Source of the DNA: Polynucleobacter sp. AP-Nino-20-G2
GTDB taxonomy: Bacteria > Pseudomonadota > Gammaproteobacteria > Burkholderiales > Burkholderiaceae
Direction: 5' to 3'
Assembly: GCF_018688235.1 (NCBI RefSeq)
Contig: NZ_CP061313.1
Span: 541,130 to 605,129 of the forward strand
Length of the DNA: 64,000 nt
Part shown: piece after piece, positions 33,253 through 41,950 of the stretch
How positions within the stretch are numbered: position 1 is the first letter of the stretch
Layout: the number at the start of each line of letters is the position of its first letter
Program-made: the position numbers and the translations under genes
Notes under the pieces: generated by a model
Databases searched by the model: none
Told to the model about the DNA's origin: nothing
The model's input: the letters and a program-made list of their open reading frames with translations, nothing else

Positions 33253-34398
33253 ATGAAAATCAAGCGTGTAGAAATCTATCCTCTGTCGATTCCTTTGATT
33301 GAGCCAATCAAGATGTCGCGTGAAATGATTGTTGATGCCAAGACCGTTCTACTTTGCCTGACTGATGAGCAGGGTAGGCAAGGCTGGGGTGAGGCATCTG
33401 TTGCGCCTTTGATGACCGGGGAAACTTTAGACAGCCTGATTGGCAGCATTAAGTATTTAGCTGAAAAAGCACGCGAATATGATTGGGGTGATCCAAGCGG
33501 TTTTGCAGAAATATTGGATGGTATTTTGTATTCGAACCCGTCCGCTAAATCTTGTGTAGAGATGGCTTTATTGGATCTATACACACAAGGCAGATCGTTG
33601 CCTCTATGGAAATATTTGCGTGAGAAGAATGGTGTATCGCAGGACGCCTCCCCTAAGGCTATTCCTTTACTACGAATGTTAGGCGGTTCCTTGGATAAAG
33701 AGTTAAGCGATGCGCAGGCATTTCGTGAGCTTGGCTTCAAGCATTGGAAAATTAAGATTGGCTCGCTACCCTTGGAGCAGGATCTCCACCGAGTCAAAGC
33801 ACTTTGCGAGTTATTGCATGGGGATGTCGTTTCCGTGGATGCAAATTGTGCTCTAAATCTGGCCAATGCAATTCGCTTTTGTGAATCGGGGGAAGCTGCC
33901 CGACTAACGTTTGCCGAGCAATTGATTCCAGCGGATTTGCCTATTGGCGATTTCGTAGAGCTTAAAAAACGATCCCCAATTGCTATTGGCTTGGATGAGT
34001 CTATCCACGGCATAGACGAGTTGGAGAGATTTATTGAGGCCGATGCATTTAACGGAGCCAGCTTAAAGCTAATCAAGACTGGTGGAGTGATCCCTGCTTT
34101 AGAGTGTGCTAGCTTGCTCAAGCGCAATAAGTTAGAACTCAACTTGGCATGCAAGGTTGCCGAAACATCCTTATCTGCAGCGGCTACGGCATCTCTTGGT
34201 TTTGCTGTTGGCAATGTGGATTGGGGATTTAGCATGTCAAATCAGTATCTGCAAATGGATATCTGCGACGCTCCATTGCTTGCGATCAATGGGCATATAG
34301 ATGCATCCCAGTTGTCGCAGAGCGGGGTAGGAGTCACTCCGAATGTCAGTCGAGTAAATGAAGTCATTGCCAAGGGGTATTCAGTTATTCGATATTAA
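33253..34398 (+). CDS. Enolase-superfamily enzyme, muconate-cycloisomerase subgroup
   Basis: This is a 381-residue TIM-barrel enzyme with an N-terminal capping domain. Catalytic candidates are K166 and K168 (HWKIKIG), metal ligands D196 (VDAN), E222 (FAEQ) and D248 (GLDES), and K272/K275 (LKLIKTGG). A Lys on both sides of the barrel is the mark of the muconate lactonising / dipeptide epimerase / OSB synthase subgroup; mandelate racemases use His-Asp. A cycloisomerase or epimerase reaction on a carboxylate is expected. The gene is divergent from the Bug receptor with 60 bp between starts, and its end overlaps the convergent dehydrogenase by 14 bp. Confidence 0.88.
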   Translation: MKIKRVEIYPLSIPLIEPIKMSREMIVDAKTVLLCLTDEQGRQGWGEASVAPLMTGETLDSLIGSIKYLAEKAREYDWGDPSGFAEILDGILYSNPSAKSCVEMALLDLYTQGRSLPLWKYLREKNGVSQDASPKAIPLLRMLGGSLDKELSDAQAFRELGFKHWKIKIGSLPLEQDLHRVKALCELLHGDVVSVDANCALNLANAIRFCESGEAARLTFAEQLIPADLPIGDFVELKKRSPIAIGLDESIHGIDELERFIEADAFNGASLKLIKTGGVIPALECASLLKRNKLELNLACKVAETSLSAAATASLGFAVGNVDWGFSMSNQYLQMDICDAPLLAINGHIDASQLSQSGVGVTPNVSRVNEVIAKGYSVIRY

Positions 34399-35320
34399 GC
34401 ACATCGAAAGCTGCTTTTAATCTCTTCGAATAGGAGTCTGAGGTTTTTTGAATTTCTTCAGGCGACCATTTTCTAAACCCCTCACCAGCCTTCATGCCCG
34501 TCTTACCTTCACTCATTAGCTGAACCACCTTTGGTGGCAGGCTTGTGATGTTCGATAGGGAGGGATAAATTTCTTTTGCAGCATTTGCCATGCCATCCCA
34601 TCCGGAGATTTCTTTTTGCGTCATGGGGCCAACAGCGGCATATCGAAATCCAAAGCTATAGCGCACAGCATCATCAATATCTTCAGGGCTCGCGATTCCC
34701 TCTTGTACGAGTGAGAGCGCCTCTCTCATTAGCGCATGTTGAATTCGGTTGGCTAAAAATCCTGGTATGTCTTTCTTAACAAGCACAGGCTTTTTATCAA
34801 TATTTTTGTAGAGTTGGCATGCTTGCTCTGCAAAGTGGATATCGGTCTTTTCGCCCATCACGATCTCCACCAATGGCACTACTTCTGCTGGCATAAAGTA
34901 ATGCGCACCCATCATGCGATTGGCTGTTTTTAGCCCAAAAGCAATTTTGCTAATTGGAAAGCCTGAGCTATTACTACCAATAGGGATATGCGCTGGAACA
35001 GATTCATCTAAATACTGGAAGATAGCTTTCTTCAGGTCCAAGTTTTCGGCGATGGTTTCGATAATCCATTCGCAGTCAATCCAGTTTTTCCATTTTTCCA
35101 GAATTTCCGTCGTTTGGATCGATCGAATGGCGGCGCTGTCCTTTTGTGCATTGGTTCCGGTGATGCCAATTTTTTCAGCCATTGTTACTGCTTTATCTAG
35201 ACAGCTATCCGCCTTTTCTTTGCCCCTACCCAGAATGACGACTGGGATGCTTTTTGCGATAAAGCCCGCGGCGATGCCTGCGGCCATGATGCCTGTTCCA
35301 ATGACGGCTACATATTTCAT
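34385..35320 (-). CDS. 3-hydroxyacyl-CoA-dehydrogenase-like enzyme (L-gulonate/carnitine dehydrogenase type)
   Basis: This is a 311-residue NAD-dependent dehydrogenase. The Rossmann motif at the very start is KYVAVIGTGIMAAGIAAGFIAKSIPVVILGRG. The catalytic His is in MMGAHYFMPAEVVPLVEIVMG, followed by KKPVLVKKDIPGFLANRIQHALMREAL and a C-terminal helical domain. The HYF.P context and length fit the L-gulonate 3-dehydrogenase, L-carnitine dehydrogenase and hydroxybutyryl-CoA group. With sugar-acid genes around it, an oxidised sugar acid is the likelier substrate. It is transcribed from the operator-bearing divergent promoter shared with the SMP-30 gene. Confidence 0.9.
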   Translation of the reverse strand: MKYVAVIGTGIMAAGIAAGFIAKSIPVVILGRGKEKADSCLDKAVTMAEKIGITGTNAQKDSAAIRSIQTTEILEKWKNWIDCEWIIETIAENLDLKKAIFQYLDESVPAHIPIGSNSSGFPISKIAFGLKTANRMMGAHYFMPAEVVPLVEIVMGEKTDIHFAEQACQLYKNIDKKPVLVKKDIPGFLANRIQHALMREALSLVQEGIASPEDIDDAVRYSFGFRYAAVGPMTQKEISGWDGMANAAKEIYPSLSNITSLPPKVVQLMSEGKTGMKAGEGFRKWSPEEIQKTSDSYSKRLKAAFDVLNIE

Positions 35321-35329
35321 ATTTTTAAA

Positions 35330-35347
35330 CCTATACGGTTAAGTTAT
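35330..35347. promoter_or_regulatory. Putative GntR operator, site 1
   Basis: The sequence CCTATACGGTTAAGTTAT here matches the reverse complement of site 2 (35425-35442) at 15 of 18 positions. It lies just upstream of the minus-strand dehydrogenase start. Confidence 0.5.
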
Positions 35348-35424
35348 AAATGGGTCTCAACATATAAATATTGATATTTCCTTAAGGTTATCATTATTTA
35401 TGGTTTAATGGTTTATCAATTCAA

Positions 35425-35442
35425 ATAACTTATCCGTATAAC
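35425..35442. promoter_or_regulatory. Putative GntR operator, site 2
   Basis: ATAACTTATCCGTATAAC lies 20 bp before the SMP-30 start codon. It contains the dyad TTAT-CCGT-ATAA and is an inverted copy of site 1, so the two sites flank the divergent promoter region. The regulator encoded at 36397-37131 is the obvious candidate binder. Confidence 0.55.
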
Positions 35443-35462
35443 TTTATTAAGGATTTCTACAA

Positions 35463-36395
35463 ATGACTATGCACAATCCCTTTCAGCCGGTTGAAAAAAT
35501 CAAGGCAGAAGTATTTATGTCAATGCCTGACAAGTTTAGGAAAAAAACGCGTACAGGCTGGTCTGACCCTAACCGCCAGAACTCGGAAGTAGAGTGCTTC
35601 TTAGAAGGCCCTTCTTTTGATCGTGAAGGCAACTTATGGTTCTTAGATATCCCATTTGGTAGGGTATTTAGGATCACCCCTAAAGGGGATTGGGATTTGG
35701 TCACTCAGTTTGATGGCTGGCCTAATGGATTGAAATTTCATAAAGATGGCCGTGCTTTTATTTGTGACTACAAGCTGGGTTTGTTGGCTTTAGATCCAAA
35801 AACCGGGAAAGTAGAAACCATCTTGGGTTCAATGTATAGCGAAAGCTTTAAAGGTTTAAACGATCTGCACTTCGCATCTAACGGCGACCTATACTTTACC
35901 GATCAAGGTCAAACCGGAATTGCGGATCCAACAGGTAGAGTGTTCCGCTTGCGTGAGAATGGTCAGTTAGATAGACTTGCCATTAACGTTCCAAGTCCAA
36001 ATGGCATCACCTTGAACACTCAAGAGAAGCATGTGTTTGTTGCTGCAACAAGATCTCAGCAGATTTGGAGAATGCCTTTGATGGCGGATGGTTCTGTATC
36101 CAAAACTGGTGTCGCTATTCAGTTGACTGGTGGTGTAGCTGGTCCTGATGGTATTGAGATGGATTCTGAAAATGGATTGTTAGTCTGTCATCTTGGTATT
36201 GGCATCTGGAGATTTGATAGCAATATGCTCCCAACGCATTTGATCTATTCTGACAATCCACATCATCATCATTTGGCCAATATGTGCTTTGGTGGTGAGG
36301 ACGGAAGAGATCTCTACATTACTGAATCTCTCTCTGGCGACATTCTGAGAGCGCGTCTGCCAGTTGCTGGCAAAAAAATGTTTGGGCTCTCTTAA
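35463..36395 (+). CDS. SMP-30/gluconolactonase-family lactonase
   Basis: This is a 310-residue six-bladed beta-propeller hydrolase with no signal peptide. Characteristic parts are CFLEGPSFDREGNLWFLDIPFGRVFRITPKGDWDLVTQFDGWPNGLKFHKDGRAFICDYKLG, containing the metal-binding Glu and Asn, and LNDLHFASNGDLYFTDQGQTG, which contains the catalytic Asp-region. The expected reaction is hydrolysis of a sugar-acid lactone, feeding the dehydratase and dehydrogenases around it. It is the first gene of a plus-strand operon (lactonase, GntR regulator, Ldh_2 dehydrogenase, Bug receptor) behind the putative operators. Confidence 0.92.
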   Translation: MTMHNPFQPVEKIKAEVFMSMPDKFRKKTRTGWSDPNRQNSEVECFLEGPSFDREGNLWFLDIPFGRVFRITPKGDWDLVTQFDGWPNGLKFHKDGRAFICDYKLGLLALDPKTGKVETILGSMYSESFKGLNDLHFASNGDLYFTDQGQTGIADPTGRVFRLRENGQLDRLAINVPSPNGITLNTQEKHVFVAATRSQQIWRMPLMADGSVSKTGVAIQLTGGVAGPDGIEMDSENGLLVCHLGIGIWRFDSNMLPTHLIYSDNPHHHHLANMCFGGEDGRDLYITESLSGDILRARLPVAGKKMFGLS

Positions 36396-36396
36396 G

Positions 36397-37131
36397 TTGA
36401 AAGACTCCCTACCACTCTATAAAACCTTAGCGAATGTGCTGGCTGAGCACATTCGCGATGGTGAGTGGGCGGTAGGGTCTCATTTGCCTTCCGAGGCAGC
36501 CCTTTGTGAAAAATTTAAGGCAAGTAGACATACCTTAAGGCATGCCCTTCAAGTCTTAGAGGCTGATGGGTTAGTGTTGCGCCGTCAAGGCGCGCCAACT
36601 CAGGTGATCTCTAGGCAGAAAGTACGCCGATTTACTCAAAGCTTCAATTCTCCAATTGATATTTTGAGTTATCCAAGAAATACCTATCGAGAAAATATTG
36701 TTGAAGAATTTATTGAGCTAGACAAGCCTCTTAGTGAAATGATTGGGGGCGCCGTTGGCTCATCTTGGTATCACATTGGCGGCATTCGTAAGCAGCAAGA
36801 TTCTGAGCAAATTATTGCCTGGACAGACATTTATATTCTTCCCCAGTTTGCGTCTTTAACATCCGATCCTGAGCATAGCCAGGTCATGGTATTTGAGCAA
36901 ATTGAAAAAAAGTATGGCACCAGAATTGATCGAGCTGAGGTTGATGTGTATGCCATTAGCGCCTCTGCCAGTCTTGCCAAAAAGCTTCAATTAAAAGCGC
37001 GCGATCCATGTTTGGTTATTGTGCGACGTTATTTTGATGACCAAGACAAACTTTTTGAAATCACGTTTACCTATCACCCTGAAAATAAATACACTTATCA
37101 GATGGATTTTAAGAGTGGTTCGGGTAATTAA
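36397..37131 (+). CDS. GntR-family regulator with UTRA domain (HutC type)
   Basis: The protein has about 244 residues. The N-terminal winged helix is LPLYKTLANVLAEHIRDGEWAVGSHLPSEAALCEKFKASRHTLRHALQVLEADGLVLRRQGAPTQV. The C-terminal ligand-binding UTRA domain follows (IIAWTDIYILPQFASL... ARDPCLVIVRRYFD). No start is well supported: TTG 36397 lies just after the upstream stop, and the frame is open to 36364, which would overlap the lactonase gene by 32 bp. It most likely represses this catabolic operon in response to the substrate or an intermediate, using the two related dyads at 35330-35442. Confidence 0.92.
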   Translation: MKDSLPLYKTLANVLAEHIRDGEWAVGSHLPSEAALCEKFKASRHTLRHALQVLEADGLVLRRQGAPTQVISRQKVRRFTQSFNSPIDILSYPRNTYRENIVEEFIELDKPLSEMIGGAVGSSWYHIGGIRKQQDSEQIIAWTDIYILPQFASLTSDPEHSQVMVFEQIEKKYGTRIDRAEVDVYAISASASLAKKLQLKARDPCLVIVRRYFDDQDKLFEITFTYHPENKYTYQMDFKSGSGN

Positions 37132-37140
37132 ATTGCAAGA

Positions 37141-38193
37141 ATGAATATGGAATATTTGTCAATTACTAAGGCCGAAGAATTTATCGCCAATACTCTTCAG
37201 GCTAATCGTGTTCCTTTGGCTGATGCCAAAATTGTTGCGCAATTGATGGTGAAGTCTGATTTAGTTGGTGCCGATGGTCACGGGATTTTTAGGTTACCTG
37301 CTTACATCAAGAGAATTCGGGCGGGCGGCATCAACCTCAATCCCAATATTCATATTGAGCGCGAGCAGGGTGCAACCGCATTGATTAATGGGGATAACGC
37401 TTTAGGTCACCTAGTGATGAATAGGGCTGTTGAGCTTGCCATCGAAAAGGTCAAAAAACATAGTGTTTGTTGGGTGGGGAGTCATTATGGCAATCACTCT
37501 GGCGCCGCATCAGTCTATGTACGTAAGCTAGCTGAGCAAGGTTATATCGGCATCTATATGGCAGTAGGTAATGCAAATCATATGGCGCCATGGGGCGGCA
37601 TTGATCTATTGTTATCTACCAATCCGATCGCCATAGCAGTTCCGGCGGGTGAACACCCAATGGTTTTGCTCGATATTGCAACTACAGTTGCAGCCTACGG
37701 TAAGGTGAAATTGGCCGCTCAAAAAGGCGAATCCATTCCGGATACTTGGATGATCGATAAAAATGGTCAACCGATTACCGATCCAAAAAAATCACATGAG
37801 GGCTCATTGCTGCCAATTGGTGGATATAAAGGGTATGGCTTAGCAGTCATGATTGGTCTGCTCGCTGGCGCCTTAAATAATGCAGCCGTTGGTAAGGGAA
37901 CCATTGACTTTAATGCCCATCATGATTTGATTACCAATACTGGACAAACCATCATCGCAGTTGATCCAAGTGCTTTTGGTGATCGAGAGCAATTTGTGCA
38001 AAGAGTAATCGCTTTGGTGAATGACTTGAAGGCATCATCCAAATTGCCGGGCGTCAATCAAATTCGAGTGCCGGGCGATGGCGCAGCTAAGTTAATGGCG
38101 GAGAGATTAAATCAAGGCATTCCGATTTCTCCAGAATTAAGAGACTCATTGAATCAATGTGCGGAGGAGTGTGGCATTGCAAGATTAGATTGA
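37141..38193 (+). CDS. Ldh_2-family (malate/L-lactate/ureidoglycolate-type) dehydrogenase
   Basis: This 350-residue NAD(P)-dependent 2-hydroxyacid dehydrogenase has a fold distinct from Rossmann enzymes. Recognisable parts are LMVKSDLVGADGHGIFRLPAYIKRIRAGGIN, SHYGNHSGAASVYVRKLAEQGYIGIYMAVGNANHMAPWGG and LLPIGGYKGYGLAVMIGLLAGAL. Known substrates of the family include malate, sulfolactate, ureidoglycolate and 2,3-diketo-L-gulonate. Here a sugar-derived 2-hydroxy acid is likely from context. It lies 9 bp after the GntR gene in the operon. Confidence 0.92.
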   Translation: MNMEYLSITKAEEFIANTLQANRVPLADAKIVAQLMVKSDLVGADGHGIFRLPAYIKRIRAGGINLNPNIHIEREQGATALINGDNALGHLVMNRAVELAIEKVKKHSVCWVGSHYGNHSGAASVYVRKLAEQGYIGIYMAVGNANHMAPWGGIDLLLSTNPIAIAVPAGEHPMVLLDIATTVAAYGKVKLAAQKGESIPDTWMIDKNGQPITDPKKSHEGSLLPIGGYKGYGLAVMIGLLAGALNNAAVGKGTIDFNAHHDLITNTGQTIIAVDPSAFGDREQFVQRVIALVNDLKASSKLPGVNQIRVPGDGAAKLMAERLNQGIPISPELRDSLNQCAEECGIARLD

Positions 38194-38214
38194 TAAATTT
38201 TCGGAGGAGACAAC

Positions 38215-39186
38215 ATGATTAATAAAAATATTAAAAAAATAGTACTAAGTTCCTTGATAGCGCCATTTGTATTTGGCTCAGCGTTTGCCGCGTATCCCGA
38301 GAAGCCAATCAAGATGTTAGTTGGATATGCGCCTGGGAGTTCAACGGATATTGTAGGCAGAATGATTGCTAATGAACTGAGCATTGTTTTAAAACAAGCC
38401 GTGATTGTTGAGAATAGGGGTGGTGCCGCAGGTAGTTTGGCGGCAGATGCGGTTGCCAAGAGCGCCCCAGATGGGTATACCGTTCTATTTGCTCAGAATG
38501 GTTTAGCAATTAATGTTGCGGCAAATCCGAAGTTACCATTTAATGGTCAAAAGGATTTATTACCGGTTGTTGGTGTGGCTGCAACGCCTCATATTTTGAT
38601 TGTGAATCAAAATTCAAAAGCTAAAACAGTGCCAGACTTAATTGCTATGCTCAAAGCCGATCCAGGAAAGCTGAGCTTTGGCTCCTCTGGGATTGGAAAT
38701 TCAGATCATATGGCCGGAGAATTATTTTTAGCAACCACTGGCACGCAAGCAATTCACATTCCCTATAAAGGGGGCTCTCCAGCAGCAACGGATTTAGTGG
38801 GTGGCCAAATTGATTTTTATTTTGCGGGCATGCCGGTAGGCCTCCCTTTATACAAGGGTGATAAGGTAAATGCTTTGGCGGTTACTGGAAAGAATCGATT
38901 TAATGGTGCGCCTGAATTGGTGACAATTCAGGAGGCAGGCGTGAAGGGTTATGAAATGGCCTTATGGCAGGGGATGTTTGCACCAGCTGGCACCCCTCGC
39001 GCAATTGTGAACACCTTAAATAACGCCGTGCTAAAAATCTTAGATACGCCAGAAATGAAGGAGCGTTTTGCAAAAGCTGGCGTTCAGATTGCGCCAATGA
39101 ATACTCAGCAATTTTCCGATTTGTATTTCTCGGATATTGCTAGATGGAAGGTCGTCATCGAAAAAGCAAAAATTAAACTAGATTAA
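38215..39186 (+). CDS. Bug-family tricarboxylate transporter receptor
   Basis: This 323-residue periplasmic binding protein has a signal peptide ending about residue 23 (FGSAFAA-YPEK). Family motifs are YPEKPIKMLVGYAPGSSTDIVGRMIANELSIVLKQAVIVENRGGAAGSLAADAVAKSAPDGYTVLF and IHIPYKGGSPAATDLVGGQIDFYF. The start ATG 38215 is preceded by GGAGGAGA. It is the last gene of the lactonase operon, 21 bp after the Ldh_2 gene, and ends at a strong terminator. It is the second Bug receptor of the region and is not closely similar to the one at 32230. Confidence 0.95.
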   Translation: MINKNIKKIVLSSLIAPFVFGSAFAAYPEKPIKMLVGYAPGSSTDIVGRMIANELSIVLKQAVIVENRGGAAGSLAADAVAKSAPDGYTVLFAQNGLAINVAANPKLPFNGQKDLLPVVGVAATPHILIVNQNSKAKTVPDLIAMLKADPGKLSFGSSGIGNSDHMAGELFLATTGTQAIHIPYKGGSPAATDLVGGQIDFYFAGMPVGLPLYKGDKVNALAVTGKNRFNGAPELVTIQEAGVKGYEMALWQGMFAPAGTPRAIVNTLNNAVLKILDTPEMKERFAKAGVQIAPMNTQQFSDLYFSDIARWKVVIEKAKIKLD

Positions 39187-39207
39187 ATGAGGTCTGATTG
39201 AAGTGCG

Positions 39208-39237
39208 GGGTATTGGTTTTAGCCAATACCCTTTTTT
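39208..39237 (+). terminator. Intrinsic terminator of the lactonase-Bug operon
   Basis: A perfect 9-bp stem GGGTATTGG/CCAATACCC with a 6-base loop is followed by six T. The tail runs into the stop codon of the convergent pirin gene. Confidence 0.88.
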
Positions 39238-39940
39238 ATTGCTGACTGAGATCAAAGACTAAAACTTCAGCATCGCTTCCTTCGCTAATCAATAGAAAAT
39301 TCTCATCTTCTATCAATAAAGCGTCGCCACCTTGGAGTGCCACTCCATTAATATTGAGCTTGCCCTTGATGAGGTGTACATATGCCTTGCGTTTAGGATT
39401 GAGATCGAGTTTGACTGTCTCGTCTCCATTAAAAAGACCTGCATACATTTTGGCGTCCGCATGAATCTTGACGGAATTTCCCTGACCTTCGGGGGAGGCA
39501 ACTAAGCACAGCTTTCCTTGCTTATCGGCCAAGGGAATTGTTTTTTGTTCGTAGCTGGGAGCCACCTCTAAAGTGTTGGGCTCAATCCAGATTTGCAAAA
39601 AATGGGTAGTTTGATCTTTGGCGTGATTGAATTCACTATGCGTTACACCGGTTCCTGCGCTCATGCGCTGCACATCGCCTGGGGGAATGCCTTTGACATT
39701 GCCCATACTGTCTTCGTGAGCTAATTCACCAGACAGGACGTAGCTAATGATCTCCATATTGCGATGGCCATGCTTACCAAAGCCCATGCCCGCCGCCACT
39801 CGATCTTCATTGATGACTCTTAAATTGCCCCAGCCCATGAATTGGGGGTCGTAATAGCCGGCAAATGAGAAGGAATGAAAGCTTTTGAGCCAGCCATGAT
39901 CGGCATAACCTCGATCTTGGGCTTTTCTGAGGGTTAGCAT
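39236..39940 (-). CDS. Pirin-family protein (YhhW-like)
   Basis: This 234-residue bicupin protein has the pirin N-terminal signature RGYADHGWLKSFHSFSFAGYYDPQFMGWGNLRVINEDRVAAGMGFGKHGHRNMEIISYVLSGELAHEDSMGN with metal-binding His residues in H-G-H and a Glu. A second part begins TGVTHSEFNHAKDQTTHFLQIWIEPN. The length fits YhhW, which has quercetinase-type activity; the native substrate is unknown. It is cytoplasmic and monocistronic, divergent from the TAXI protein. Confidence 0.93.
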   Translation of the reverse strand: MLTLRKAQDRGYADHGWLKSFHSFSFAGYYDPQFMGWGNLRVINEDRVAAGMGFGKHGHRNMEIISYVLSGELAHEDSMGNVKGIPPGDVQRMSAGTGVTHSEFNHAKDQTTHFLQIWIEPNTLEVAPSYEQKTIPLADKQGKLCLVASPEGQGNSVKIHADAKMYAGLFNGDETVKLDLNPKRKAYVHLIKGKLNINGVALQGGDALLIEDENFLLISEGSDAEVLVFDLSQQ

Positions 39941-40015
39941 ATATATGAGGTGCTTTTCTGTTGGTCAACAAGCACATTATCATTAGCTTTTGACATATTT
40001 GCTGATTGGCCTTCC

Positions 40016-41422
40016 ATGGGAAGTATCAAACAAGACATTAAAGAAACCTACCTGGGTCTTTTTGAGACCGTCCAGGAAAAATGGAATGACTTTACCCAGT
40101 TTCTGATGGAGGCATGGCCCCTCTTAACCATTCTGTTGGTGGGATTAATAGGGGTATGGTGGTACGCCGATCCGCCGCCACCTAGACATGTGGTGATGGC
40201 GACCGGCCAGCTCGGAGGGTCCTATCACGCCCTAGGCGAGAAATACGCAGCCTTTTTTGAGAAAAAGGGAATCACTCTGGAGTTGCTCGCAACGAAGGGG
40301 GCCCAAGAAAATATTGAGCACTTAGCGGATCGCAAGGATCCCGTGCAAGCCGCCTTTGTTCAGGCGGGCGCATTTGATCCTCATACGGTTACTGGGGTGC
40401 AATCGCTTGGTACGATTTCTTATGATCCAATTTGGCTGTTTTATCGAGGTCCCGAGGTCAAGGAAAATGATTTTCAGGAGATTCAGGCGCGATCCAAGTA
40501 TTTTCTCAACTCAAGAATGTCAGTTGGCGCAAAGGGGAGCGGTACTCACGCCCAAGCCATGCATATCTTGAAGGCCAATGGGTTTGATGAGGGCGCTCAT
40601 TTTCTTTATCTCTCTGGCTCACAATCTGTCAGAGCCTTACAAAAAGGTGAGATCGATGCTGCATTTATTGTGGATGCCTATGAGGCTCCGAATGTGCAGA
40701 CCTTGCTTGCTGATCCAACCTTACATTTATCTGCATTTCCTCGAGCAGAGGCCTATGCACGTTTATTTCCCTTTATGCAGATTCTCAATGTTCCAACGGG
40801 GGCGTTTAGTTTAGTGCGCAATTTCCCCTCCAAGGACATCAAACTAATGGCTTCAACAACCAATTTATTGATTGATGACAGAATGCATCCGGCCCTGCAA
40901 TTTTTGTTCTTAGAAGCGGCGCGTGAGATTAACGGTAAAGCGAGTTTTTTCTCAGAGCACGGGCAGTTTCCTTCCTTCAAGAACACTGGTCTTCCTGAAA
41001 GTCCCGTGGCTTTGCATTATGAGAAAAATGGCTCACCACTCTTAATGGCTTATTTACCGTTTTGGTTGGCTGAGCTTATTAATCGATTGATATTTGTATT
41101 GTTGCCATTTTGCGCTGTGGCCTACCCAGTTTTGTTAACTTTGCCTGGCTATCGCAATAAACGCATCCGTCGCAAGATTAATAAGCTATACGGCGTCTTA
41201 AAGGGCTATGAGCAGGAGCTGACGGATGATTTTCAGCCTGCCACCAAAGATCAGTATCTGCAAAAACTCGACTTACTGGAATATGAGGCTCTGAAGTTAC
41301 AGGTGCCTAAGAGTATGGCGGGGGATTATTACTCTCTACGTACCAGTATCGACTATGTGCGCAATTGCCTGAATCGGGGCACACGCCCCTATCAGGTTAT
41401 TGGCGAAGAAACGCTACTGTAG
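40016..41422 (+). CDS. Membrane-anchored TAXI-family (TRAP-type) solute-binding protein
   Basis: The product has about 468 residues from ATG 40016; the frame is open to 39950 with an unlikely leader. An N-terminal helix (PLLTILLVGLIGVWWYA) is followed by the TAXI binding domain (VVMATGQLGGSYHALGEKYAAFFEKKGITLELLATKGAQENI, VGAKGSGTHAQAMHILKANGF). A second membrane helix (LINRLIFVLLPFCAVAYPVLLTL) and a cytoplasmic helical tail rich in Lys/Leu/Glu come last. Standard TAXI receptors are free in the periplasm, so the two anchors and the ~90-residue cytoplasmic tail are notable. No TRAP permease gene is near. A sensing role is a possible alternative to uptake. Confidence 0.85.
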   Translation: MGSIKQDIKETYLGLFETVQEKWNDFTQFLMEAWPLLTILLVGLIGVWWYADPPPPRHVVMATGQLGGSYHALGEKYAAFFEKKGITLELLATKGAQENIEHLADRKDPVQAAFVQAGAFDPHTVTGVQSLGTISYDPIWLFYRGPEVKENDFQEIQARSKYFLNSRMSVGAKGSGTHAQAMHILKANGFDEGAHFLYLSGSQSVRALQKGEIDAAFIVDAYEAPNVQTLLADPTLHLSAFPRAEAYARLFPFMQILNVPTGAFSLVRNFPSKDIKLMASTTNLLIDDRMHPALQFLFLEAAREINGKASFFSEHGQFPSFKNTGLPESPVALHYEKNGSPLLMAYLPFWLAELINRLIFVLLPFCAVAYPVLLTLPGYRNKRIRRKINKLYGVLKGYEQELTDDFQPATKDQYLQKLDLLEYEALKLQVPKSMAGDYYSLRTSIDYVRNCLNRGTRPYQVIGEETLL

Positions 41423-41881
41423 TTATTCGTTTTCTCCGGACTTACTCGGGAATTTGAATGAAGCGTAGCGAACTACAGCGTTGGCTAGAGCGAGGATCAG
41501 GATGGTGATTCCCATAAACAGAATCGCCATGTCTGCCTCATGCTTGGTGTTGACTAAATCGATGATGAGGCGCGTTACAGCAGTAATGGCCACATAGATC
41601 AAGAAGCGAACTGGCATATGGTTGGTCTTAAAGTAAATGCCCACCATGGCGCCAATTTCTAAATAGATAAAGAGCAAGAGCAAATCCTCAATAGAGGCAG
41701 ACCCTTTGGAGACCATGCCTAAGAATGCGACTGCGGCCGACCAGACTGTTGCTGCACCAATTCCGAATAGGGCAATGCGGTGAAAGAGGGAAACGAATAG
41801 GTTGCCAATTGGCACTGTCCAGCGTTCTATCGCTGCTTCTAGTTTGTATGCATCCTTGGGTGTACCGGTGGGCATGTTCAT
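41423..41881 (-). CDS. psiE: PsiE-family membrane protein
   Basis: This inner-membrane protein of ~152 residues has four helices (LFHRIALFGIGAATVWSAAVAFLGMV, IEDLLLLFIYLEIGAMVGIYF, MPVRFLIYVAITAVTRLIIDLV, MAILFMGITILILALANAVVRYA). The pattern with F-I-Y-L-E-I-G-A-M and R-F-L-I-Y-V-A-I-T matches the phosphate-starvation-inducible PsiE family, whose function is unknown. Start ATG 41881 was chosen because AAGGAG lies upstream; the frame is open to 41929. The stop abuts the end of the convergent TAXI gene with no gap. Confidence 0.85.
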   Translation of the reverse strand: MNMPTGTPKDAYKLEAAIERWTVPIGNLFVSLFHRIALFGIGAATVWSAAVAFLGMVSKGSASIEDLLLLFIYLEIGAMVGIYFKTNHMPVRFLIYVAITAVTRLIIDLVNTKHEADMAILFMGITILILALANAVVRYASFKFPSKSGENE

Positions 41882-41950
41882 TTGAGATCTCCTTATTTTT
41901 AAATTTATGAATCTCAGTATATTTCGCAATTACTCAAAATGAATAAAAAA

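Noticed and set aside
33276..34235. 319-codon open frame antisense to the enolase-superfamily gene
   Set aside because: The translation has no domain pattern and is Ser/Lys/Pro-rich, while the plus-strand frame has a full set of catalytic motifs.
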